Shown: one piece after another, positions 51,024-58,183 of the stretch
Numbering within the stretch: position 1 is the first letter of the stretch
Layout of the letters: every line of letters begins with the position of its first letter
Translations under genes and position numbers: made by a program
NCBI GenBank assembly: GCA_021776735.1
Contig: JAJFFH010000066.1
Coordinates: 124,001 to 188,000, forward strand
DNA from: Planctomycetota bacterium
Lineage (GTDB): Bacteria > Planctomycetota > PLA2
Reading direction: 5' to 3'
DNA length: 64,000 nucleotides
The notes under the pieces: generated by a model
What the model saw: the letters and a program-made list of their open reading frames with translations, nothing else
Told to the model about the DNA's origin: nothing
The model's database searches: none

Positions 51024-52033
51024 AAGACGCCCTGAAAGACGTTGGCGTCTCGCTCGCGCATGGTCTGCGGGCGCCGCTCGTGCGCTGGCGGCTTGTGCTT
51101 GTCCTGTGGCTGTCGCGACTGCTCCCGATCGTCGTGGTCTTAGGCCTGCCGCTGTACCAATCGATCGGGCAGAGTGTCGGGCGGCATCCCGACGCAGGGC
51201 ACCTTCTCGAGCCGGAGGCGGATTCGACCGGCTTCTTCTTCGCGTGGACCTCGGACTTTTTTCGCGACACGATGCCCGACGTACCGGACCGCCTGTTCTG
51301 GCTCGTCGTGGTGGCGTGGTTTGCCGTCGTGTTCTTTGCGGGCGGCATTGTCGGCCGGCTCGTGCGCCTGTCCGAGGCCGCGCCGGTGTCCGATGCGGAG
51401 TACTTGCCGGAGCATGAGAATGATCCCGGTTTCATGATGGACTGCGGGCGGTACTTCGGGCGCTTCTTGCGCCTCGCCGTGCTCTTGGTCGTGCTGGCAC
51501 ATGTGATCGACTATGGACTGAACGGGATTCTCGCCGAGTCGCAGGCGAAGCGCGCGATGGTGCACCACACCCAGGACTTCGTGATCCAAAAAACGCTGGC
51601 GCGTGGACTGCTCAGCCTCGTGGGCGTTTGGCTTCTCGGTTTGATCGCCGCCTACACGCAGATCCACATGGTGATTTCGGACCGCGCTTCGGCTGTACTC
51701 TCGTTCCTGCGCGCCGTACGAATTGTCCTGCGCCGCCTCTTGTCGGTACTGCTCGTGGAGTCGGGCATGCTCGCGCTCGCCGGTCTGGCGGCTCTGGCCG
51801 CGTGGCTGCTGCCGCGCGCGGTGCGCCCCGACGCCGGATCCACCGGATTGGGAATCGGTCTCTTTGTCGTCGTCGCTGCGGTTGTGTCGTACCTGCGCAG
51901 TGGAGTCGAGGTCGGCGCCATGGAGGCCCGCGTACGCTTGGTCGGCAGCGGAGAGCGTCTCGAAATGGAACAGTTGGAGGAGCAGCCCGAGGAGCTTGCA
52001 CCGCCGGACGATCCCGAGCAGCTAGCCGGATAA
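51020..52033 (+). CDS. multi-pass membrane protein of unknown function
   Basis: The 337-residue protein starts at a GTG overlapping the M1 stop. About six membrane segments are visible: WRLVLVLWLSRLLPIVVVLGL, FWLVVVAWFAVVFFAGGIVG, LRLAVLLVVLAHVIDYGL, LLSLVGVWLLGLIAAYTQI, LALAGLAALAAWLLP and GIGLFVVVAAVVSYL. It ends in an acidic tail (EQLEEQPEELAPPDDPEQ). Translational coupling suggests it works with the peptidase, for instance at the same membrane site. No family recognised. Confidence 0.75.
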   Translation: MKDALKDVGVSLAHGLRAPLVRWRLVLVLWLSRLLPIVVVLGLPLYQSIGQSVGRHPDAGHLLEPEADSTGFFFAWTSDFFRDTMPDVPDRLFWLVVVAWFAVVFFAGGIVGRLVRLSEAAPVSDAEYLPEHENDPGFMMDCGRYFGRFLRLAVLLVVLAHVIDYGLNGILAESQAKRAMVHHTQDFVIQKTLARGLLSLVGVWLLGLIAAYTQIHMVISDRASAVLSFLRAVRIVLRRLLSVLLVESGMLALAGLAALAAWLLPRAVRPDAGSTGLGIGLFVVVAAVVSYLRSGVEVGAMEARVRLVGSGERLEMEQLEEQPEELAPPDDPEQLAG

Positions 52034-52085
52034 ATGCCCGGTATCTAAGGACAGGCGCCCGCCGCGCCGAAAAGGAAGTGCGGCG

Positions 52086-54353
52086 ATGAGTAGGTTTGAC
52101 CGGGTGCGAAACCTCCTGCGGACGAGGATCGTCTACTGGGGCCCCCAGGGCTCCGGCAAGACGGCAAGCCTCGCGACGCTCTTGCGCTTTCTCGATCCCG
52201 AGGAGCAGGGGCGGCTGTACAGCGTGGCCGAGGAAGATGGCGGGACGCTCTCGTTCGACCTGCTGCCGGTCGAGGGGTTTCGGCTTGGAACCCAGCGCGT
52301 GCAGATGCGGGTACTTGCCGTGCCCGGTGATCCGGAGCGGGCGGCCGCGCGCCGCGCCCTCGTGGGCGAGGCGGACGCCGTCGTGTTCGTCGCCGACTCG
52401 CGGCCGGAGGCGGCCGATCGCAATCGCGCGAGCAAGGGCGAGTTGGACGCCGCGCTACGGGCGGAGGAGCGCGCCGGCATCCCGATCATCTGCGCGTGCA
52501 ACCACCACGATCATCCGTCGGCGCGGCCGGTTTCGGCCCTCTGCCAGGAGCTGGGGCTGCCCGCCGGTGTCACGTTCGAAGCCTCGGCGACCGATGGCCG
52601 CGGCGTGTTCGAAGCGTTCGCCGAGGTCTTCTCGCAGCTCCTCCAGTCGCTTGTCGCGAAGCACTCCGTGATCGGAGCGGCGCGCGAGGGGCTCACGCCG
52701 ACGTTGATTCTGCCGCAGTTGGCACGCGGTGCCGCGATGCGGCGGTTGAAGGGCCGCGGCGAGACCCGGCACGTCCAGCTCCAAATCCCGGCCAAGGCCG
52801 ACGACACGTTCGCCTCGCTGCACGCACAGCTCGGGCTTGTGGAACAACACATCGCCGCCGACGCGCGCAACCTCAAGCTCGACGAGCGCAACCGGGAGCT
52901 GATGGCGATCAACCGCGTCGCCCGCTCGATCCTTTCGGCGATGGATCCCGAGAATCTTCTGGTCGTCCTGCTCGACTCGACGGCGGAACATCTCGGCATT
53001 GCCTACGGCACCTGTGTACTGTTCGATCCGACCGAGCAGGGCGCGCTGCGTACGCACGTGCTCGGCTTCGGGCGCGATCCCGCGCTGCGCCTCTCCGATG
53101 CCGCCGCGCGCGGCTTCTTCGAGCGGCTCAAGCAGTCGGACGGCCCCGTCCCCGGTGACGAAACGCGCAATCCCGAGTTGCTAGCGTCGCTACAGCAGGT
53201 CGATCGGCGGGTGAAGCGCGCCCTGTTTCAGCCGATCAAGAACGACCTCGGCCGCCTGCTCGGCTGGCTCGGAATCTACGCGACGGACGACGAGCCGCCG
53301 TTGTCGACCCAGGAACTCCTGTTCTTGTCGTCGATCTCCCGGCTCGCTGCGCTCGGCCTGGATCAGATCGTCCAGGTGGATGAATTCCGGGGTGCCCAAC
53401 AGCAGCTCGAGGACGTCGTGAAGGAGCGGACCGGCAAACTCGAGATGGCGAACGCGAAGATTCGCGCGCTCAACCGCGGCATGGAATCGCGCGTGTCGGA
53501 ACGGACCCGCGCGCTCGAGGACGCCAACCGCAAGCTGCGCGCGGCCCGCGCCGGAGCCGTCACGTCCGCCCGCACGCGCGGAATGGGCGAACTCGCGGCA
53601 TCGTTCGCGCACGAAGTGACCGAGCCCGTCGGTTCGCTGGCCGAGCACCTCAAGTCGATGCAGGAAAACCTGGACGACCTGAAGGCACGCATCGCGCCCG
53701 CGGTGGACCAGAACTCCGGCGCCCTCGGCGCACTCGGAGCGCTCGAGGACTGGGAAATCCGCCTTGAGGAGACGCTGCGGAGCACAAGGCGCATGGAGAA
53801 CATCCTGCAGAGCCTGCGCCGATTCGGCGACGCGGCAATGCCGGAGGGGCGCTTCTCCCTGAATGCCGTCGTGGCCGATGCGGTTACGCTGCTCGAAGAG
53901 CGCATCCGCAACCAGGCCGAGCTTGAGCTGCACCTGGGCACGCTGCCGGACGTGACGGGCAAGGCCCGTGAACTCGGCCATGCAGTCCTCGCGCTGCTGA
54001 CGAACGCCATCGAGGCGCTCGAACGCAAGGGTCTCCGTGGCACGCTCACCGTGACCACGTTCCATTCGGGCGAAAAGGTCACGCTGGTCGTGCGCGACGA
54101 CGGCGCCGGCATCGACGAGTCGATTCTCAACACTGTCCTCGAACCGTTCGTCACCACCAAGACCGAGCGCGGCGCCGGACTCGGGCTGCATGCCGCGACC
54201 AAGACGGTGAGCGAACACGGCGGCACGATCAAGGTCCGCAGTAAGCCCCACGAGGGCACGTCGGTGACGATCCTCTTGCCGGAAGCGGAAGCCGAAGAAG
54301 TCGCCACGGAATCGGACGCCACCGACACGGCGCGCACCAGCTCCGAAACGTAG
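52086..54353 (+). CDS. MglA-like GTPase fused to GAF and histidine kinase
   Basis: The 755-residue protein joins three modules. Residues 1-190 are a small Ras-like GTPase of the MglA type: P-loop GPQGSGKT (19-26), FDLLPVEGFRL, VLAVPGDPERAAAR, VFVADSRPEA, but the base-recognition NKxD reads NHHD (139-142). Residues about 265-425 form a GAF-like domain, followed by a coiled coil. The kinase part has the phospho-acceptor His509 in SFAHEVTEPVGSL, the N box LLTNAIEALE (Asn640), DDGAGI and GAGLGLHAA. No receiver domain is present here. MglA controls polarity and gliding in Myxococcus; fusion to a kinase suggests GTP-state control of phosphorelay. Confidence 0.88.
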   Translation: MSRFDRVRNLLRTRIVYWGPQGSGKTASLATLLRFLDPEEQGRLYSVAEEDGGTLSFDLLPVEGFRLGTQRVQMRVLAVPGDPERAAARRALVGEADAVVFVADSRPEAADRNRASKGELDAALRAEERAGIPIICACNHHDHPSARPVSALCQELGLPAGVTFEASATDGRGVFEAFAEVFSQLLQSLVAKHSVIGAAREGLTPTLILPQLARGAAMRRLKGRGETRHVQLQIPAKADDTFASLHAQLGLVEQHIAADARNLKLDERNRELMAINRVARSILSAMDPENLLVVLLDSTAEHLGIAYGTCVLFDPTEQGALRTHVLGFGRDPALRLSDAAARGFFERLKQSDGPVPGDETRNPELLASLQQVDRRVKRALFQPIKNDLGRLLGWLGIYATDDEPPLSTQELLFLSSISRLAALGLDQIVQVDEFRGAQQQLEDVVKERTGKLEMANAKIRALNRGMESRVSERTRALEDANRKLRAARAGAVTSARTRGMGELAASFAHEVTEPVGSLAEHLKSMQENLDDLKARIAPAVDQNSGALGALGALEDWEIRLEETLRSTRRMENILQSLRRFGDAAMPEGRFSLNAVVADAVTLLEERIRNQAELELHLGTLPDVTGKARELGHAVLALLTNAIEALERKGLRGTLTVTTFHSGEKVTLVVRDDGAGIDESILNTVLEPFVTTKTERGAGLGLHAATKTVSEHGGTIKVRSKPHEGTSVTILLPEAEAEEVATESDATDTARTSSET

Positions 54354-54383
54354 GTTCGCCGCAGCAACCCGAACCGCAGCGAA

Positions 54384-54395
54384 CGGACGGCGATG
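54384..54395 (+). repeat. dispersed motif, exact core
   Basis: Intergenic, 30 bases after the GTPase-kinase stop and on its strand, upstream flank AGCGAA. Confidence 0.85.
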
Positions 54396-54544
54396 TCCGG
54401 CGCGAATGGGCCGCAACATGAGGCCACCCGTTCGGGCCAGTGAGGCCTTTTCCAATCTGCGGGTGCCGCGATGTCGGCAAGTGCGCCCTTGGAGGCTGGT
54501 TCTTCGACGAACTGGCGACCCTGGCCCGGGCTAACGGTCCGATT

Positions 54545-55480
54545 TCACCGGCGGCGGCGCTTGCGGCGGGCCTTCGGGGCGACGATGCCGGATTTGCCGG
54601 TCTGCGGCTTGGGGGGCTCCGGTTTCAGGTCGTGGTCGTTGCCGGCGAGCAGGGCTTCGCAGGCGGCGACAACTTCGTCGAGGGACGGTCTCGGGTCCGG
54701 GTCTCCTTGCGTGCACGCCGCAACCAGGTTGAGCAGGCCGGCCTTCATGAACGGTTGCACGCGCTTGAGCGACGGGAAGCCGTCGGCGACGTGCGTCATG
54801 GCGATCTTTTTGGGCTCGCCGGCGTTGAACGGCGGGCGGCCCGCGAGCAGGTGGTAGAGCAGACCTCCCAGGTGATAGACATGCGCGGCGGGCCCCGGCG
54901 TCGCTTCGCCGACGAGTTGCTCGGGGGCGATGTACTGCGGATCCTGGGCGAGACGCCCCTTGAGCTTGGCCAACTCTTCGAGCGTGATGACGTTACGCAG
55001 CGTGACCAGGCGGCACGCGCCATCGTCGCGTAGCGCGATGAAGCGGGGGGTGACGTTCTTGTGGGCGAGATCCTTGGCGGTCAGGTAGCGCAGGGCGCGT
55101 CCGACGCCGAGGACGGTCTGCAGCGCGGTCTGATCCGGCATGGGCTTGCCGGGCCGCAGCGTGGTTTCCGCCGTCGTGATGCCGATGCGTTCGACGACCA
55201 GGACCAGCAGGCCGGCTCGCTGCGTGTCGAGAACGCGCGGCAGGTTGGTGTGGTCGAGGTCGCCCAGCCGGTCCATCTCGGCGAGGAACTCGCGCCGCGC
55301 CGGGTCGTGCTGCTCGTACTTGGGCCTGAGGATTTTCAGCGTGACCTTGCGGCCGAGGCTTTCCTGCTCGGCGTCGAACCAAAGGCCGATCGAATCCGAG
55401 CCGATCTGGCGGCGGAGGCGGTAGCCGGGGATTTCGACCTGAACGGGGAGGCTACTGGCGGTTCCGGAGGTGTCGTGCAC
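54545..55480 (-). CDS. Ser/Thr protein kinase-like pseudokinase
   Basis: The 311-residue protein has the protein-kinase fold, including VTLKI with the usual ATP-binding Lys (49), IAPEQL in the activation segment (184-189) and GGLLYHLLAGRPPF. The catalytic HRD is HKN (140-142), the DFG Asp is missing (LVTLRN near 160), and the Gly-rich loop is weak (IGSDSIGLW). It therefore probably binds partners rather than phosphorylating. The C-terminus is Pro/Lys/Arg-rich. It is convergent with the GTPase-kinase gene and divergent from the ABC transporter. Confidence 0.85.
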   Translation of the reverse strand: MHDTSGTASSLPVQVEIPGYRLRRQIGSDSIGLWFDAEQESLGRKVTLKILRPKYEQHDPARREFLAEMDRLGDLDHTNLPRVLDTQRAGLLVLVVERIGITTAETTLRPGKPMPDQTALQTVLGVGRALRYLTAKDLAHKNVTPRFIALRDDGACRLVTLRNVITLEELAKLKGRLAQDPQYIAPEQLVGEATPGPAAHVYHLGGLLYHLLAGRPPFNAGEPKKIAMTHVADGFPSLKRVQPFMKAGLLNLVAACTQGDPDPRPSLDEVVAACEALLAGNDHDLKPEPPKPQTGKSGIVAPKARRKRRRR

Positions 55481-55560
55481 GGGGCGTGATCTTTGGGGGT
55501 CGCACTGAGAGAACCCGTGGGTATTCTACCGGTTCCCCTCCAGCGAAGAGCCGTGCCCTC

Positions 55561-56556
55561 ATGATTGAAGTCGATCATCTGTCCAAGACCTTTTGGGTCC
55601 ACAAGAAGAAACCGGGCCTCATGGGCTCCGTGCGTTCGCTGTTCAAGCGCGAGAAGGTCGAGAAGCGAGCTGTGAGAGATGTCTCGTTTCGGATCGACGA
55701 AGGCGAAATCGTCGGACTCGTGGGGGCCAACGGCGCCGGCAAGACGACGCTGGTCAAGATGCTGGCCGGCATCATCCACCCCTCGTCCGGGGCCGCCCGC
55801 GTTTTGGGGCACACCCCGTGGGAGCGCCACAACGACTACCGGCGCCGCATCGCGCTCATCATGGGCCAGAAGGCCCAACTCTGGTGGGACCTCCCGGCGG
55901 CCGACTGCTTCCTGCTGCTCAAGGAGATCTACCGCATTCCGACCGACGAATATCGCCGTCGGTTGGCTTACCTTTCCGAGGTTCTCTCCATCGGCGACGA
56001 ACTCAATGTTCAGATTCGCCGGCTATCGCTCGGCGAGCGGATGAAGATGGAACTCATCGCCGTGTTGTTGCACGGGCCGCGCGTCGTGTTTCTCGACGAG
56101 CCGACGATCGGCCTCGACCTGACGGCGCAGCGCGCGATTCGCGACTTCATCCTGACGTATCGCGAGGCGCACCGGCCGGCGATGCTGCTCACCAGCCACT
56201 ACATGGAGGACATCCAGCGGCTGTGCAAGCGCATCCTCATCATTCGCGAGGGTGAAATCGTCTACGACGGCGAGCTGGCGCGCGTGGTCGAGCGGTACGC
56301 GCCGAACAAGGTGCTCAAGGTGCATCTGCGGCGGACCGGGCAAAAGGTCCAGCCGACCAACGAGTTGCGAGCGCTGGGCGAGATCGTGGAATGTTCCGAG
56401 GACACGTTGTGTCTGCGCGTCGCGCGCGACCGCGTGGCCGAGGTGTCGGCGCGCTTGCTCACGACGTACGACGTGGCCGATCTCGCCATCGAGGAGATGG
56501 ATATCGGCACGATCATCGAGCGTATCTTTCGTGAGCGCGGCGAGGTCCAGGCGTGA
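55561..56556 (+). CDS. ABC transporter ATP-binding protein
   Basis: The 331-residue ATPase starts at the ATG at 55561. It has Walker A GANGAGKTT, signature LSLGERMKMEL, Walker B VVFLDEPTIGLD and the H-loop TSHYMED. This ABC-2-type subgroup has an extended N-terminal loop (KKPGLMGSVRSLFKRE) and a C-terminal regulatory domain. It is followed by two DUF990-like permeases with ATGA overlaps, so it forms a complete three-gene exporter. The substrate is unknown. Confidence 0.94.
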   Translation: MIEVDHLSKTFWVHKKKPGLMGSVRSLFKREKVEKRAVRDVSFRIDEGEIVGLVGANGAGKTTLVKMLAGIIHPSSGAARVLGHTPWERHNDYRRRIALIMGQKAQLWWDLPAADCFLLLKEIYRIPTDEYRRRLAYLSEVLSIGDELNVQIRRLSLGERMKMELIAVLLHGPRVVFLDEPTIGLDLTAQRAIRDFILTYREAHRPAMLLTSHYMEDIQRLCKRILIIREGEIVYDGELARVVERYAPNKVLKVHLRRTGQKVQPTNELRALGEIVECSEDTLCLRVARDRVAEVSARLLTTYDVADLAIEEMDIGTIIERIFRERGEVQA

Positions 56557-57365
56557 ATTCTCGGCTGTTCTGGAAGGTGGTCAGTCTCGAGGCGCGCACG
56601 AAGATGTCGTACCGCGTCGAGTTCTGGATCAGTGCGGTCGCCGCGTTTGCCGCGGACTTCGGAGTCGTCTGGTTCGTGTGGATGGCCATGTTTCGCGAGT
56701 CCGGCGCGGAGACGATCGGCGGCTGGACGCGCGACGGCATCATCATCTACTACCTGACCGTCGTGCTCGTCGGCAAACTCGTGCGCTACCGCGAATTCAC
56801 CGGCGCCATCTCGCACGACATCTACGAGGGCGGGCTCAACCGGTACCTTGTTTTTCCCGTGGGCTACATGCCCTATAAGCTCGCGCAGCGCATCGGCCTC
56901 CAGGCGCCGCGCATCGTGCAGTTCGCGTTGCTCGGCGTGATCGCCCTCCTGCTCGTCGACATCCCGGCGGAGACGGCGCCGACGATCACGACCATCGTCA
57001 TGGCGGCGGCGACGATCGCGATGGCGTTCCTGCTCAGCTTCATGCTGGACTACTGCATCCACCAGGTGGCGTTTTGGGCGGACAACGTCTGGAGCCTCGA
57101 CGTCGCCAAGTGGTTCGTCACGTCGCTCCTCGGCGGGTTCATGCTGCCGCTGTCGGTCTTCCCCGGCTGGGCGCAAGACATCATGGCGTGGCTGCCGTTC
57201 CGGCTGCTGTTCGACCTGCCCGCGCGCGTCCTGCTCCACCGCGCGGATGCCGCCGAATGGGCCCTCGGTCTCGCCGCGGGCGTGTTTTGGTGCGCGGCCC
57301 TCTGGGCGGCCGGGCGCGTCCTGTGGCGTCGCGGCAGCCTCGAGTACACCGGAGTCGGGATATGA
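56553..57365 (+). CDS. ABC-2 type permease (DUF990-like)
   Basis: The 270-residue membrane protein starts at the GTG overlapping the ATPase stop. Six membrane segments are visible, with a typical FWISAVAAFAADFGVVWFVWMAMF start and an ISHDIYEGGLNRYLVFPVGYM cytoplasmic motif matching ABC permeases that pair with a sister protein. With the next gene it forms the heterodimeric channel of the exporter. Confidence 0.88.
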   Translation: MNSRLFWKVVSLEARTKMSYRVEFWISAVAAFAADFGVVWFVWMAMFRESGAETIGGWTRDGIIIYYLTVVLVGKLVRYREFTGAISHDIYEGGLNRYLVFPVGYMPYKLAQRIGLQAPRIVQFALLGVIALLLVDIPAETAPTITTIVMAAATIAMAFLLSFMLDYCIHQVAFWADNVWSLDVAKWFVTSLLGGFMLPLSVFPGWAQDIMAWLPFRLLFDLPARVLLHRADAAEWALGLAAGVFWCAALWAAGRVLWRRGSLEYTGVGI

Positions 57366-58150
57366 CGCGTTACCTCCGCCTGTACGCGTACTTCCTGCGC
57401 TTCTCGTTCAGCCGCGCGATGGAGTTTCGCCTCGATTTCTTTTTTCGCATCGGCATGGACGCGTGCTGGTACGCGGTCCACCTCGCGTTTTTCGTCGTCT
57501 TGTTCAACCACACCGGCACGCTCGGCGGGTGGACGCTGGACCAGATGTACCTGTTCGCCGCGGCGCTGTTCTTGATGGACGCCCTGCAGATGACGGTGTT
57601 CGCCAACAACCTCTGGGCGCTGCCGATTTACATCAACCGCGGCGATCTCGACTACTACCTCGTGCGCCCGGTCTCGCCGCTGTTCTTCCTGTCGGTCCGC
57701 GAATTCGCCGCCAACTCGTTCCTCAACCTGCTGCTCGCCTGCGGCATCTTCGTCTGGGCCGTCGCGCGCTATCCGGAACCGCTCGGCTTCTCCCGCATCG
57801 TCCTCTTCCTCATCCTGCAGGCCGCCGGCGCGTTCCTGTTCTACATCCTGTCGATGCTGTCGCTGATCCCCGTGTTCTGGATGCAGTCGCGCCAGGGCAT
57901 CCGCGACATCTTCTGGTCGCTGCACCGCTTCTCGCACCGCCCGCACCGCGTCTACACCGGTTTCATCCGCCGGCTCCTGATGACCGTGCTGCCGTTCGCG
58001 TTCGTCGTCTCGGTCCCGGCGTCCGTCCTGTTCGAAGGCGCCTCGCCGACGTTGCTGCTCCACACCACAGCCGTCGTCGGCGGGGGATTCGCGCTCATGG
58101 TGATGCTCTGGCGCATGGGCCTGCGTGCATACTCGAGTGCTTCGAGTTGA
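57362..58150 (+). CDS. ABC-2 type permease (DUF990-like), second subunit
   Basis: The 262-residue protein overlaps the first permease by ATGA and is its distant paralogue: FRLDFFFRIGMDACWYAVHLAFFVVLF, INRGDLDYYLVRPVSPLFFLSVREFAAN and six membrane segments. The motif RGDLDYYLVRP matches the EGGLNRYLVFP of the first subunit. Together with the ATPase it makes an exporter of unknown substrate. Confidence 0.88.
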   Translation: MTRYLRLYAYFLRFSFSRAMEFRLDFFFRIGMDACWYAVHLAFFVVLFNHTGTLGGWTLDQMYLFAAALFLMDALQMTVFANNLWALPIYINRGDLDYYLVRPVSPLFFLSVREFAANSFLNLLLACGIFVWAVARYPEPLGFSRIVLFLILQAAGAFLFYILSMLSLIPVFWMQSRQGIRDIFWSLHRFSHRPHRVYTGFIRRLLMTVLPFAFVVSVPASVLFEGASPTLLLHTTAVVGGGFALMVMLWRMGLRAYSSASS

Positions 58151-58171
58151 TCAGAATCGGGCGGTAGCGTA

Positions 58172-58183
58172 CGGACCGCGATG
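58172..58183 (+). repeat. dispersed motif, one mismatch
   Basis: Intergenic between the permease stop and the P-ATPase stop, upstream flank TAGCGTA. Core reads CGGACCGCGATG. Confidence 0.7.
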
